From the NCBI RefSeq assembly GCF_003635165.1, contig NZ_ML058602.1:62001-126000 (forward strand): 64,000 bases of DNA, in the 5' to 3' direction. Source of the DNA: Burkholderia sp. Nafp2/4-1b. Its GTDB lineage: Bacteria; Pseudomonadota; Gammaproteobacteria; Burkholderiales; Burkholderiaceae. The position numbers and the translations under genes are program-made. How positions within the stretch are numbered: position 1 is the stretch's first letter; each line of letters begins with the position of its first letter. Below, one piece after another: positions 47,465 through 57,098 of this stretch. Below the pieces are notes generated by a model that saw nothing but the letters and a program-made list of their open reading frames with translations, had not been told where the DNA came from and made no database searches.

Positions 47465-48483
47465 TATTGACCTCGTATGTACTTGTCCACGGCCTTGTTG
47501 TGATCGCCGAGCGTGTCGGAGAACACGCTCGTGCCGTCACCCTTCGCGACGAAATAGAGCGCGCTCGTCTGAGCCGGATTGATCGCCGCCTGCAGCGACG
47601 CGACGCCCGGCAGCGCGATCGGCGTCGGCGGCAGCCCGCGGCGCGTATAGGTATTGTAAGGAGTGTCGGCCTGCAGATCGCGCTTGCGCAGGCGGCCGTC
47701 GTACGCGTCGCCGAGGCCGTAGATCACCGACGGATCGGTCTGCAGCGGCATACCGATGCGCAGCCGGTTCGCGAATACGGCCGCGACGAACCCGCGGTCG
47801 GCCGCGTGCCCCGTTTCCTTCTCGACGATCGACGCGATCGTCAGCGCTTCGTAAGGCGTCTTGTACGGCAGCCCCGGCGTGCGCGCGGCCCACGCTTCGT
47901 CGAGACGCGTCTGCATCAGGTGGTACGCGCGCCGGTAGATGTTCAGGTCGCTCGTGCCCTTGTCGAACAGATAGGTGTCGGGAAAGAACAGCCCTTCGCC
48001 GCTGCCGCGCTGGACCGCGCTTTCCGGTGCGCCGATCGCGCGCAGCAGCTCGGCGTCGCTCATGCCGGCCGTCGCGTGCGCGAGATCGGGGTTGCCGTCG
48101 AGCTCCGCGCGCATCCGCTTGAAGGTCCAGCCTTCGATCACGGTCGCCACGTATTCGTTCACATCGCCGCGCGCGATCTTCTGCAAGACGTCGTACGCGG
48201 TGACGCCGGTCTTGAATTCGTAGTTGCCGGACTTGAGCCGGCTCGACAGCCCGAGCACGCGCGTCATCGCGACGAAGCCGAGCGGCTCGATCGGCACGCC
48301 GCCGCGCTTGAGCTGCAGCGCGACGCTCTTCACGCTGCTGCGCGGCTTGATCGTGACGTCGAGCGATGCGGCACCCAGCAGCAGCGGCCGGGTCGCCCAG
48401 TAATATCCGCCGCCCGCGCCGGCAGCGGCCACAACGACGGCCAGCGCCACGATCGCCGTGGCGCATTTCTTCAGTAGGGACAT
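47464..48483 (-). CDS. mltG: Endolytic murein transglycosylase MltG
   Basis: MltG ends growing glycan strands by cutting within them in the inner membrane. The 339-residue protein has one N-terminal membrane helix ([19 protein letters not shown]), a LysM-like domain, and the catalytic region with the glutamate in [13 protein letters not shown] and the [17 protein letters not shown] stretch. The ATG at 48483 fits the family; open frame upstream runs into the intergenic region. Confidence 0.95.
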   Translation of the reverse strand: MSLLKKCATAIVALAVVVAAAGAGGGYYWATRPLLLGAASLDVTIKPRSSVKSVALQLKRGGVPIEPLGFVAMTRVLGLSSRLKSGNYEFKTGVTAYDVLQKIARGDVNEYVATVIEGWTFKRMRAELDGNPDLAHATAGMSDAELLRAIGAPESAVQRGSGEGLFFPDTYLFDKGTSDLNIYRRAYHLMQTRLDEAWAARTPGLPYKTPYEALTIASIVEKETGHAADRGFVAAVFANRLRIGMPLQTDPSVIYGLGDAYDGRLRKRDLQADTPYNTYTRRGLPPTPIALPGVASLQAAINPAQTSALYFVAKGDGTSVFSDTLGDHNKAVDKYIRGQ

Positions 48484-48508
48484 GGAAACGAGACTCGGGT
48501 AAGACCCA

Positions 48509-48515
48509 TATAATA
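48509..48515. promoter_or_regulatory. Shared AT-rich -10 region between mltG and ygfZ
   Basis: TATAATA between the divergent mltG and ygfZ genes gives TATAAT on the + strand and TATTAT on the minus strand. On the minus strand CTGACT lies 18 bases ahead; no good -35 is seen on the + strand. Confidence 0.35.
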
Positions 48516-48560
48516 CTTGCTCGCCTCCGTCAAAGTCAGGGTTGACTGTTCCCTCATTCC

Positions 48561-49595
48561 ATGAGCACACCGTTCGCTTCACCGGCTGCCCAGGCCGCAT
48601 CTGCCTCGCTCCCCGTTTTCCCCCGCCCGTCCGCCGCCGATTTCGACGCGCCGGGCGCCTGCATGCTGCTTGCGCAGTTCGGCGTGATCGACGTGGCCGG
48701 CGACGACGCCGCGACGTTCCTGCACAGCCAGCTCACCAACGACATCGAGCATCTCGATGCCGCGAGCGCGCGCCTGTCCGGCTATTGCTCGCCGAAGGGC
48801 CGCCTGCTCGCGTCGTTCCTCGCGTGGCGCGCCGGTCACGGCGTGCGCCTGCTGGTGTCGAAAGACGTCCAGGCCGCCGTGCAGAAACGGCTGTCGATGT
48901 TCGTGCTGCGCGCGAAGGCGAAGCTGACGGACGCGAGCGACGCGCTCGCGGTGGTCGGCTTCGCGGGCGACGTGCGCGATGCACTGTCGGGCATCTTCGA
49001 CGCGCTGCCGGACGGCGTGCACGTGAAGGTCGACGGCCCCGCCGGCGCACTGATCCGCGTGCCGGACGCGGCCGGCCGCAAGCGCTACTTGTGGATCGGG
49101 CCGCGCGCGGAAGTCGACGCACGGCTCGCGGCGCTGTCCGGCACGCTGCCGGTCGTATCGCCGGCCGTGTGGGACTGGCTCGACGTGCGCGCGGGCGAGC
49201 CGCGCATCACGCAGCCGGCCGTCGAACAGTTTGTGCCGCAGATGGTCAACTTCGACGTGATCGGTGCCGTTAACTTCAGGAAGGGGTGCTACCCGGGCCA
49301 GGAAGTCGTCGCGCGCAGCCAGTATCGCGGAACGATCAAGCGCCGCACCGCGCTCGCGCACATTGCCGGCGAAACCGACACCGTGCATGCCGGCGTCGAG
49401 CTGTTCCACAGCGACGACCCGGGCCAGCCGTGCGGGATGATCGTCAACGCGGCGGCCGCACCCGCGGGCGGCGTCGATGCGCTCGTCGAGATCAAGCTGG
49501 CCGCGCTCGACAGCGGCACGGTTCACCTCGGCTCGGCCGACGGTCCGGCACTCGCGTTCGACGCGCTGCCGTACGCGTGGCCGACCGACGCATGA
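48561..49595 (+). CDS. ygfZ: Folate-binding protein YgfZ
   Basis: The 344-residue protein has the GcvT-like fold and the strict YgfZ motif KGCYPGQEVVAR near residue 240. It uses tetrahydrofolate to help build or repair iron-sulfur clusters. FLHSQLTNDIEHL near the start is also typical. It is divergent from mltG. Confidence 0.95.
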   Translation: MSTPFASPAAQAASASLPVFPRPSAADFDAPGACMLLAQFGVIDVAGDDAATFLHSQLTNDIEHLDAASARLSGYCSPKGRLLASFLAWRAGHGVRLLVSKDVQAAVQKRLSMFVLRAKAKLTDASDALAVVGFAGDVRDALSGIFDALPDGVHVKVDGPAGALIRVPDAAGRKRYLWIGPRAEVDARLAALSGTLPVVSPAVWDWLDVRAGEPRITQPAVEQFVPQMVNFDVIGAVNFRKGCYPGQEVVARSQYRGTIKRRTALAHIAGETDTVHAGVELFHSDDPGQPCGMIVNAAAAPAGGVDALVEIKLAALDSGTVHLGSADGPALAFDALPYAWPTDA

Positions 49596-49677
49596 ACGTG
49601 ACGCACTGACAACCCGTTCGCACGCCGGTTCGCCTGTCGCGACCGGCGCCCGAAGTTTCCTGCGAGAGATTCACCCG

Positions 49678-50523
49678 ATGTGTCTGATTGCCTTCGACTG
49701 GCAGCCTGATGCCGCCGCCGGTCCCCTCTTTACCCTGGCCGCCAACCGCGACGAGTTCTTTCGCCGCACGAGTGCGCCGCTTTCGTGGTGGGAAGACGTG
49801 CCGGGCGTGCTGGCCGGACGTGATCTCGAAGCGGGCGGCACGTGGCTCGGCGTGTCACGCGACGGCCGCTTCGCGGCGCTGACCAATTACCGCGCGCCGT
49901 TCGACATTCGCGCAGGCGCGCCGACGCGCGGGAAGCTCGTATCCGATTTCCTCCGCGGCCCGTCGGTCGCGCCGCTCGACTACCTCGGCGAACTGGCCGA
50001 GCACGCGGCCGTGTACAACGGCTTCAACCTGTTGGTCGGCGACTGGAAGCGGCGCGAGCTCGCGTGGTTCTGCAACCGCGCGGCCGAAGGCGAAACCCGC
50101 GTCGCGGCGCCCATTGCGATCAGCGCCGGCGTGCATGCGCTGTCGAACGCGCGCCTCGATACGCCGTGGCCGAAGGTCGTGCGCAAGCGCGCGGAACTCG
50201 GCACGCTGCTGACCGACAATCCGACGCCGTCGCTCGACGAGCTGATCGAGCTGATGCGCGATCCGCACGTCGCGGACGACGACGCGCTGCCGCACACCGG
50301 CATTCCGATCGAGCGCGAGCGTGCGCTGTCGGCCGCGTTCATCGAGACGCCCGAATACGGCACGCGCGGCACGACCGCGCTGCGCGTGACGATGAAGGAA
50401 GGCGTGCGACTGACGGTCGACATCAAGGAACGTTGCGACGACGACGGTTCGCACCGCACCGTTCGCCCGGGCACGTTCGAGCGCGCGTTCACGTTCGACA
50501 TCGACGCGACGCAATCGCGCTGA
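49678..50523 (+). CDS. NRDE (TANGO2-like) family protein
   Basis: The 281-residue product starts MCLIAFDWQPDAAAG with the N-terminal cysteine and the namesake NRDE at 23-26. GTWLGVSRDGRFAALTNYRAP, and SDFLRG follow. TANGO2-type proteins have been linked to haem trafficking in other organisms; bacterial roles are not settled. The start is fixed by the family's MCLI opening. It follows ygfZ by 82 bases. Confidence 0.9.
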   Translation: MCLIAFDWQPDAAAGPLFTLAANRDEFFRRTSAPLSWWEDVPGVLAGRDLEAGGTWLGVSRDGRFAALTNYRAPFDIRAGAPTRGKLVSDFLRGPSVAPLDYLGELAEHAAVYNGFNLLVGDWKRRELAWFCNRAAEGETRVAAPIAISAGVHALSNARLDTPWPKVVRKRAELGTLLTDNPTPSLDELIELMRDPHVADDDALPHTGIPIERERALSAAFIETPEYGTRGTTALRVTMKEGVRLTVDIKERCDDDGSHRTVRPGTFERAFTFDIDATQSR

Positions 50524-50563
50524 GCGAGTGCGCGCGGCGCCAGCGCGATACCGCGATGCCGCG

Positions 50564-51004
50564 CTACGGCGCACGCGCCATCTCGAGATGCGGCACGCCG
50601 ATTTCGACGAACGGTTCGCCGATCGCCGTGAAGCCGTGCCGCTCATAAAACGGCACCGCGGCATCCTGCGCATAGAGCCGCACCAGCGGCTCGCCGCGAT
50701 GGCGGGCCGCGTCCAGCAGCGCCTGCAGCACGGCCGATCCGGCACCCTGTCCGCGCGCGTCGGCCAGCACCGCGACCCGGCCGATCGTGCCGGAGCGCAG
50801 CAAGCGTCCCGTCGCGACCGCGCGGCGTGCGCCGGTCGCCGTATCGACGCGGTAAGCCACCGCATGCAGCGACAACGGATCTTCGTCGTCGAGCTCCCAT
50901 TCCGGCGGAATTCGCTGCTCGCGCACGAATACCGCATCGCGAATACGCGCGGCATCGCCGCCCAGCATCGTCCAGTCGCCCGTTTCCACCAAGCCGTCGG
51001 TCAT
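50564..51004 (-). CDS. GNAT-family N-acetyltransferase
   Basis: The 146-residue protein contains the acetyl-CoA-binding loop in VLADARGQGAGSAVLQAL and the FYERHGFTAIGEPFVEIG ending typical of ElaA/YjcF-like GNATs. The FVREQRIPPEWELDDED N-terminus also fits that subgroup. Substrate unknown. It is 34 bases after the lipase gene on the same strand. Confidence 0.88.
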   Translation of the reverse strand: MTDGLVETGDWTMLGGDAARIRDAVFVREQRIPPEWELDDEDPLSLHAVAYRVDTATGARRAVATGRLLRSGTIGRVAVLADARGQGAGSAVLQALLDAARHRGEPLVRLYAQDAAVPFYERHGFTAIGEPFVEIGVPHLEMARAP

Positions 51005-51038
51005 CGCTTTCTCCGCGCGGCGTCGGACGCCGCCGCCG

Positions 51039-51998
51039 TCAAATGTCGTCGAATGCGGCCTTGAGCGCCGCCACCGCGTCGGCATGCGCGGCCCGCACCT
51101 CGGGCACGTAGCCGCCCATCTTGAAGAACTCGTGGATCATCCCCGGATAGCAGACGAGCGTGACCGCATTGCCGGCCCCGCGCAGCTTGGCCGCATAGGC
51201 GGCGCCCTCGTCGCTCAGCGGGTCGTATTCGGCCGTCGCGATCCACGCCGGCGCGACCCCGGCGAACGACGGTGCGCCGCGCGTGCCGTCGAGTGGCGCG
51301 AAACGCCAGTCGTCGCGGTCGGATCGATCGCGCACGTATTGCGTGAAGAACCACTGGATCGTGTCCTGCGTCAGCAGGTAGCCGTTCGCGAGCCGTGCGT
51401 GCGATTCGGTGTGCTGATGCCCCGTCACGCCCGGATAGATCAGCATCTGCAGCGCAAGATCGATGCCCGCGTCGCGCGCGAGCACCGCGCAGACGGTCGC
51501 GAGCGTGCCGCCCGCGCTGTCGCCGCCGACCGCGAGGCGCGCGGCGTCGATCCCGAATGCGGCGGCCTCGCGATGCAGCCAGCGCAATGCGTCGTCGGCG
51601 TCGTTCACCGCGGTCGGAAACCTGTGTTCGGGCGCGAGCCTGTAGTCGACCGACAGTACCGCGCACCACGCGTCGCGCGCGAGCATCCGGCACAGCGCGT
51701 CGTGCGTATCGACGCTGCCGACCGTGAAGCCGCCGCCGTGGTAATAGACGAGCGCCGGCAGCGGTTCGGCGAGGCTCGGCTCGACCGGCAGGTACAAGCG
51801 CGCGCCGATCGTGCGGCCGTCGCGCGTCGGCACGACGCAGGCTTCGACCGAATGCATCGGCGCCGGTGCGACGTCGAGGATCGGCGCGCTCTTCTCGTAC
51901 GCGGCGCGCGCCTGCTGCGGCGTCTGATGGTGATAGGACGGGCGTTTCGCGCGCTCGACCATGTCGAGCACCTGGGCGATCTTCGGATTCAGCGGCAT
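51039..51998 (-). CDS. Alpha/beta hydrolase, hormone-sensitive-lipase family
   Basis: The 319-residue esterase/lipase has the HGGG oxyanion motif (YYHGGGFTVGS), the nucleophile serine in GGDSAGGTLA, and Asp/His near the end (YDPLSDEG; GMIHEFF). These act on short acyl esters. I chose the ATG at 51998 (MPLNPKIAQVL) as the usual family start; one 18 codons upstream is possible. Confidence 0.9.
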   Translation of the reverse strand: MPLNPKIAQVLDMVERAKRPSYHHQTPQQARAAYEKSAPILDVAPAPMHSVEACVVPTRDGRTIGARLYLPVEPSLAEPLPALVYYHGGGFTVGSVDTHDALCRMLARDAWCAVLSVDYRLAPEHRFPTAVNDADDALRWLHREAAAFGIDAARLAVGGDSAGGTLATVCAVLARDAGIDLALQMLIYPGVTGHQHTESHARLANGYLLTQDTIQWFFTQYVRDRSDRDDWRFAPLDGTRGAPSFAGVAPAWIATAEYDPLSDEGAAYAAKLRGAGNAVTLVCYPGMIHEFFKMGGYVPEVRAAHADAVAALKAAFDDI

Positions 51999-52059
51999 CG
52001 GTGAGGACGGCGCGTACGGCGCCGTGAGCGGACAAGCGTCACATGATGCCATGCGCGGC

Positions 52060-53058
52060 TCAGACGAGCTGCACGAGCTGCTTGCCGAAATTGTGGCCCT
52101 TCAGCAGTCCGAGGAACGCCTCTGGCGCGCGCTCGAGCCCGTGGGCGATCGTCTCGCGGTAATGCAGCTGCTTCGCCGCGACGAGTTCGCTCAATTCGGC
52201 CAGCGCGGGCGGCCATGCGTCGGGGTGCTCGAACACGATGAAGCCCCGCATCGTCAGCCGCGAGCGCAGGATCAGGCCCGGGTTCGCGAGCGGCACGGGC
52301 TCGCCGTCGTAGCCGGCGATCATTCCGCACACGGCAATCCGGCCGAACGCGTTCATCCGCGCCATCGTGGTGTCGAGCACCGCGCCGCCGACGTTCTCGA
52401 AGCAACCGTCGACGCCGTCCGGCGTCGCGGCGGCCAGGTCGTCGGCCAGCCGGCCGGCCTTGTAGTCGACGCATGCGTCGAAGCCGAGCGTGTCGACCAC
52501 GTAGCGGCATTTGTCGGGGCCGCCGGCGATGCCGACCGCGCGGCATCCGGCGCGCTTCGCCAGTTGGCCGACGACGCTGCCGACCGCGCCGCTCGCCGCG
52601 CTAACGACCACCGTTTCACCGGCCTTCGGCGCGATGATCCGGTTCAGCCCGACCCAGGCCGTCACGCCCGGCATGCCGGTCACGCCAAGCCAGGCCGACA
52701 GCGGCACGCGCGACGTGTCGACCTTGCGCAGCCCGCTGCCGTCCGACGTGCCGTATTCCTGCCAGCCGAACTGGCCGACCACGTGCTCGCCCACCGCGAA
52801 ATCCGGATGCCGCGACTCGACCACTTCGCCCGCCGTGCCGCCGATCATCACCTCGTTCAACGGCTGCGGCGCCGCGTACGACTTCGCGTCGTTCATGCGC
52901 CCGCGCATGTACGGATCGAGCGACAGGAAGTGGTTGCGCACCCGCAGTTCGCCGTCGGCGAGCGGCACGAGCGGCGTTTCGACGAGCCGGAAGTTGTCGG
53001 TGCTCGCGGCGCGTTGCGGGCGCGACACGAGCAGGATCTGGCGGTTGACCGTGTTCAT
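52060..53058 (-). CDS. Zinc-independent NADP-dependent alkenal/one oxidoreductase (CurA/LTB4DH family)
   Basis: The 332-residue medium-chain reductase has FLSLDPYMRGRM, GVTGMPGVTAWVGLN and the NADP loop VVVSAASGAVGSVVGQLAK of the prostaglandin reductase/CurA group, which reduce the C=C of alpha,beta-unsaturated ketones. No zinc-ligand cysteines are present. The ATG at 53058 fits the family (MNTVNRQILL). Confidence 0.92.
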   Translation of the reverse strand: MNTVNRQILLVSRPQRAASTDNFRLVETPLVPLADGELRVRNHFLSLDPYMRGRMNDAKSYAAPQPLNEVMIGGTAGEVVESRHPDFAVGEHVVGQFGWQEYGTSDGSGLRKVDTSRVPLSAWLGVTGMPGVTAWVGLNRIIAPKAGETVVVSAASGAVGSVVGQLAKRAGCRAVGIAGGPDKCRYVVDTLGFDACVDYKAGRLADDLAAATPDGVDGCFENVGGAVLDTTMARMNAFGRIAVCGMIAGYDGEPVPLANPGLILRSRLTMRGFIVFEHPDAWPPALAELSELVAAKQLHYRETIAHGLERAPEAFLGLLKGHNFGKQLVQLV

Positions 53059-53140
53059 TGCTGGCTCCTTGACTGCGTTTGCACCGTGTCGTCGTGCGGG
53101 GCGTCGTCTATTGCGTCGCCCCGTTGCGAATCCGTGCCGC

Positions 53141-53178
53141 AAAACAAAACGGCCCTGCCGTCGATCAGGCAGGGCCGT
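53141..53178 (-). terminator. Terminator of the thioesterase gene
   Basis: On the minus strand an 11-bp stem (ACGGCCCTGCC / GGCAGGGCCGT) is followed by TTTGTTTTG, 13 bases past the thioesterase stop. Confidence 0.88.
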
Positions 53179-53190
53179 GCGTCCGAGCGC

Positions 53191-53670
53191 TTACGCGTCG
53201 CTCGGGCCGGGCTGGGCATCCGGCGCCGTGCGCGTGCGTTGCCGCTTGATGTCGCGGCCCACCGCGAGCCGCCGCATGTATTTGAACGTGCCGAGCGCCT
53301 TCGCGACGAAGTTGCCGTCGCTGTCGCGCACTTCGCCTTCGCAGTACGCCATCGTCGTCGAACGATGCATCACGCGGCCGTACGCGCGCAGTTCGCCGCG
53401 CCCCGGCTGCATGAAGTTCACCTTCATCTCGACCGTGACGACGCCGACGCCGTCGTCGGTCAGGCTGCGCGCCGCCATCGCGAGCGCGATGTCGGACAGC
53501 GTCATCGTCACGCCGCCGTGCGCGATGCTCCACGTGTTCATGTGCCGCTCGTCGAGCGGCAGCACGATCTCGCTCGCGCCGTCCTTCGCGGAGACCAGCC
53601 GCACGCCGAGCAGATCGACGAACGGGCTTTCGATCGACGGGCCGTCCGTCGGGGGTGTCGCGTCGCTCAT
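53191..53670 (-). CDS. PaaI-family hotdog thioesterase
   Basis: The 159-residue protein has the hotdog core with SIAHGGVTMTLSDIALAMAA, the HGG motif that binds the thioester, and VEMKVNFMQPGRGELRA. It likely releases CoA from aromatic or branched acyl-CoAs. Its ATG overlaps the end of the Dabb gene by four bases (ATGA). Confidence 0.9.
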   Translation of the reverse strand: MSDATPPTDGPSIESPFVDLLGVRLVSAKDGASEIVLPLDERHMNTWSIAHGGVTMTLSDIALAMAARSLTDDGVGVVTVEMKVNFMQPGRGELRAYGRVMHRSTTMAYCEGEVRDSDGNFVAKALGTFKYMRRLAVGRDIKRQRTRTAPDAQPGPSDA

Positions 53671-53981
53671 CGTGCGCTGTCGGACAGGTAGTCGACGCAC
53701 TGGCGCGATTCGGCCACCGCCACGATGAATTTCTTCACCTCCTGGTGAACCGGGTGCACCTGATATGCATCGAGCGCCGCCTGGTCCGTGAAGTCGGACA
53801 CGAGCACGACGTCCGACGTGGCCTCGAGGCCCGGCGTCGCGATGCCGACGTCGAGCTGCAGGATGCCCGGCACGAGGTCGCGGCAGCCTTCGAGCTTTTC
53901 CTTCAGCTTCAGCGCGTTCTGCGCGCGTGTGCCGCCTTCTGCCGATTCTTTCAGCTTCCACATGACGATATGTCTGATCAC
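53667..53981 (-). CDS. Dabb (stress-responsive A/B barrel) protein
   Basis: The 104-residue protein starts MIRHIVMWKLKESAEG (GTG start with AGGAG/GGAAG ahead) and has the dimeric alpha/beta barrel pattern DVVLVSDFTDQAALDAYQVHPVHQEV. Such proteins act as small cyclases or monooxygenase-like enzymes or have no known role. It forms a two-gene operon with the thioesterase. Confidence 0.85.
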   Translation of the reverse strand: MIRHIVMWKLKESAEGGTRAQNALKLKEKLEGCRDLVPGILQLDVGIATPGLEATSDVVLVSDFTDQAALDAYQVHPVHQEVKKFIVAVAESRQCVDYLSDSAR

Positions 53982-54817
53982 TTCCGTTGCTCCTGTCCGT
54001 TGGGTGAGCCGCCCGCGCGGCGGGCGACGCACCCTGTCTGTTATCGGTCTGCGCTGCTTGCCCGCGAATGCGGGCGGGCCGGGACGAAACGGGTCGAGTA
54101 ACAAGGATCGTCCGGCCTTTTCGGCGACGATACGCGATTTCGCACCGCATCGATATTCGACCGCGCGGCCCGGCAAAACGGCGGCAGGCCCCAAGCCTAC
54201 CAAACTTGACGGTAACGATGGGTCAATCATGCAATGGGCGCGCGTGTGCACGGCCAGTCACGGGAACGCGCATTGCTCGGACGAATCGCACCGTTTCGCA
54301 TGCACAATCGCGATGCGTCTCGACATGGCCGATTAATCGCCGGCTTGAACGGATATCACGACCCACTCGAATCGATCCTTATCCGGATTCATTATCCAAG
54401 CCGCTTCAATTGCACGTTTTACCGACCCGTCGAGTAATAATTACGATTGCACGTCGAATAAAACATTCGCAAACAGATCAAACATTATTGACATTGCCTT
54501 TCATCGAAATCTAGAATCCCCTTCAACGTCTTTCGTCTGATTTTATAGTTGCGCATCGACGTAGTCCTGCGCCAGCGCGAAAACATTCGCCATCGACTCC
54601 ACCCGTATCGCGACGGATGGCGGAATCTAATTGCTTCCTCATTACCGAATTAATCGTCGATCCAAATAACGCCGCTCAATTCGCCCCGGCGAGCATCACG
54701 ACACGATTAATTGCAGGCATTTCCCCAATGCCCGCGACGCAGAACCAACCAAGCCGATCAAGCCGTCCGCATATTCAAGCATTCCGATAAAAAATCGCAG
54801 TCATCAGGAGGGTCGTC
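53982..54817. other. AT-rich intergenic region ahead of the lipoprotein gene
   Basis: About 835 bases without a supported gene. From roughly 54230 the sequence becomes far more AT-rich than its surroundings (many AATTAAT, TTATTGAC and GATTAATTGC-like runs). One strong promoter lies at 54488-54517. Open frames here lack ribosome-binding sites and the strong GC-third-position use of real genes nearby. Confidence 0.7.
54488..54517 (+). promoter_or_regulatory. Near-consensus sigma-70 promoter of the lipoprotein gene
   Basis: TTGACA (perfect -35, 54488-54493), 18 bases, TAGAAT (54512-54517, five of six). Transcription would start near 54525, giving a leader of about 290 nt before the lipoprotein start codon at 54818. 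Confidence 0.65.
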
Positions 54818-56965
54818 ATGAGCATGCATGGGTACGCGAAGTCGTTGTGTGTCGGATTCGTCTGCGCCGGTCTGCTGGCCGCGTGCAACGACGACGACGT
54901 CCAGTCGAACAGTCCCCCTTCGAACACGCCCGCCCTGTCGTTCCGCATGGACACCGGCGGCCAGATCAATGCGTTCTACCGTCAGGACAAGGTCGCCGCA
55001 CACCTGCTGGTGCGCTCGTCGACGAAACCGCGTCTGCTCGTGGTATTCCCGGCCGGCAACAGCGGCACCGGCCTGTGGTTCGACGATACCGCGCAGCCGG
55101 TCAACTGGAGCCTCGACACGCCGCCGGCCGCGCTGTCGGCCCCCGACACGCACGGCCGTCCGCTGTACGGCATCGGCGCCGACGTGTCGGTCGACACCGA
55201 CACGCTGACGATCCGCCAGGGCCTGCTCAGCAACGTGCGCTTCCTGCGCGACTTCAACGGCGGCGCGACGATTCCGCCGGAGATCGTCACCGCGCCGACG
55301 ATCCAGGGCAGCACCGCGCAATGGCAGCGCGACCGGATCGACGGCGCTCCCGGCTACGCGCTGCGCATCACGCTGCGCGACGGCGGCGGCATCGCGACGG
55401 CCGCCGGCGGCAAGCTGGTACTGCGCGCGGCGGCCGGCTCGCGCACGCTGAAGCTGCACGTCGATGCGCTGTCGGGCGAGACGCCGTTGTCGCCGATCAC
55501 ACGCACCGACCTGCTCACGTCGGCCGCGAACCCCGATCCGGTCAGCCAGAACGTGCTCGAATTCCTGAGCTTCCACGACAAGCTGCTGGCCGGCTCGTGG
55601 CAGTACGACACGTACTTCGGCCGCGACACGCTGATCTCGGTGCGCATGCTGATGCCGGTGCTCGAGCCTGCGACGATCGAGGCCGGCCTGACGTCGGTGC
55701 TGACCCGCCTGTCGAGCGACGGCAAGGTCGCGCACGAGGAAGGCATCGGCGAATTCGCGCTGGTCGACAACGCGAAGAACGGCCGGCCCAACGATGCGAC
55801 GCCGACCTACGACTACAAGATGATCGACAGCGACTACCTGCTCGCGCCGATCGCGGCGGCGTGGCTGATCGACGACACACGCGGCCAGGCGCGCGCGGCC
55901 GCCTATCTCGCGCAACGCGGCAGCGACGGCCGGACGAACGGCAGCCGGCTCGTCGTCAACCTGCTGCACGTCGCCGCGACCGCGCAGCCGTTCGCGCAGC
56001 AGCCGTCGGTCGCGAACCTGATCCACCTGCGGCCCGGCGAGATCGTCGGCAACTGGCGCGACAGCACCGACGGCCTCGGCGGCGGCGTCTATCCGTACGA
56101 CGTCAATGCGGTGCTCGTGCCGGCCGCGCTGCGCGCGGCGAACGCGTTCCTCACGCGCGGCCTGCTCGACCCGTACCTCGACGCCGCGCAACGCACGACG
56201 CTCGCGAATACGGCGACCCAGGCAGCCATCTGGGAGCAGCAGGCCCCGCCGCTGTTTCAGGTGAGCGTGCCGGCCGCGCAGGCGGCGACCGGCGTGTCGA
56301 CCTATGCGCCGTCCGCCGGCGTGCCGGCCGGCACCGCGCCGAGCGCACCGCTGACGTTCTACGCGTTGTCGCTCGACCAGCAGGGCACGCCGATCCCGGT
56401 GATGAATTCCGATGGCGGCTTCGCGCTGCTGTTCGGCACGCCGCCGGACGACGCACTCCAGCGCATCGTCGCGGACGTCACGCGGCCCTTCCCGACCGGG
56501 CTCGTCACCGACGTCGGGATGCTGATCGCGAACCCGGCGTATGCGAGCCAGGCGCTGTGGCCCAAGTTCACGAGTTCCGCGTATCACGGCACGGTCATCT
56601 GGTCGTGGCAGCAGGCGATGTGGGTTGCCGGGCTCGATCGCCAGCTCGCGCGCCAGGATCTGTCGGCCACGACGCGCACGCTGCTCACGCAAGCGCGCCA
56701 GACGATCTGGCAGGCGATCTCGAACGGACGCGACATGCGCACGTCGGAAATGTGGACGTGGTCGTACGTGAACGGCCAGTACCAGACCGACGCATTCGGC
56801 ACGCGCAGTGCGGATGCGACGGAGGCCAACGCGGCGCAGCTGTGGAGTACGACGTATCTTGCGATCCGCGATCCGCAACTGCGCGCCGGCAAGTACTGGT
56901 GGCAGGCGTCGCAGCGGATGGAGGACACGCAACCGCCAAGCACGGCGGCCATTGCGGCGCGCTAG
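54818..56965 (+). CDS. Lipoprotein with glycogen-debranching-like (six-hairpin glycosidase) domain
   Basis: The 715-residue product starts with a lipoprotein signal ending LLAAC (lipid C23) and an ideal ribosome-binding site (AGGAGG, six bases before ATG). After a ~200-residue beta-rich part, the middle has YFGRDTLISVRML and GGGVYPYDVNAVLVPAALRAA, resembling amylo-alpha-1,6-glucosidase and related alpha/alpha six-hairpin enzymes. Tryptophans and acidic residues continue to the end (HGTVIWSWQQAMW). A surface glycosidase is likely but substrate and activity are unproven. It stands alone. Confidence 0.7.
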   Translation: MSMHGYAKSLCVGFVCAGLLAACNDDDVQSNSPPSNTPALSFRMDTGGQINAFYRQDKVAAHLLVRSSTKPRLLVVFPAGNSGTGLWFDDTAQPVNWSLDTPPAALSAPDTHGRPLYGIGADVSVDTDTLTIRQGLLSNVRFLRDFNGGATIPPEIVTAPTIQGSTAQWQRDRIDGAPGYALRITLRDGGGIATAAGGKLVLRAAAGSRTLKLHVDALSGETPLSPITRTDLLTSAANPDPVSQNVLEFLSFHDKLLAGSWQYDTYFGRDTLISVRMLMPVLEPATIEAGLTSVLTRLSSDGKVAHEEGIGEFALVDNAKNGRPNDATPTYDYKMIDSDYLLAPIAAAWLIDDTRGQARAAAYLAQRGSDGRTNGSRLVVNLLHVAATAQPFAQQPSVANLIHLRPGEIVGNWRDSTDGLGGGVYPYDVNAVLVPAALRAANAFLTRGLLDPYLDAAQRTTLANTATQAAIWEQQAPPLFQVSVPAAQAATGVSTYAPSAGVPAGTAPSAPLTFYALSLDQQGTPIPVMNSDGGFALLFGTPPDDALQRIVADVTRPFPTGLVTDVGMLIANPAYASQALWPKFTSSAYHGTVIWSWQQAMWVAGLDRQLARQDLSATTRTLLTQARQTIWQAISNGRDMRTSEMWTWSYVNGQYQTDAFGTRSADATEANAAQLWSTTYLAIRDPQLRAGKYWWQASQRMEDTQPPSTAAIAAR

Positions 56966-56978
56966 TCACGCGCCGGCG

Positions 56979-57020
56979 AAAAAAAAGAAAGCCCCGCACC
57001 CAAATTCGTGTGCGGGGCTT
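56979..57020. terminator. Bidirectional terminator between the lipoprotein and cyclase genes
   Basis: Perfect 11-bp stem (AAGCCCCGCAC / GTGCGGGGCTT) between convergent genes; on the minus strand it runs into a long T tract, so it is strongest for the cyclase. Confidence 0.88.
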
Positions 57021-57098
57021 CATTCGGATCCTCGGCGAAACGGATTTACGCCGCGTCGTGCGTACGCGCCATGTCGCAGAATCAGCGGCGGTCGCTCG

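Noticed and set aside
54068..54514. Plus-strand frame in the AT-rich intergenic region
   Set aside because: No ribosome-binding site, no family resemblance, and codon use that follows the changing base composition, not coding bias. It also runs into the promoter at 54488.
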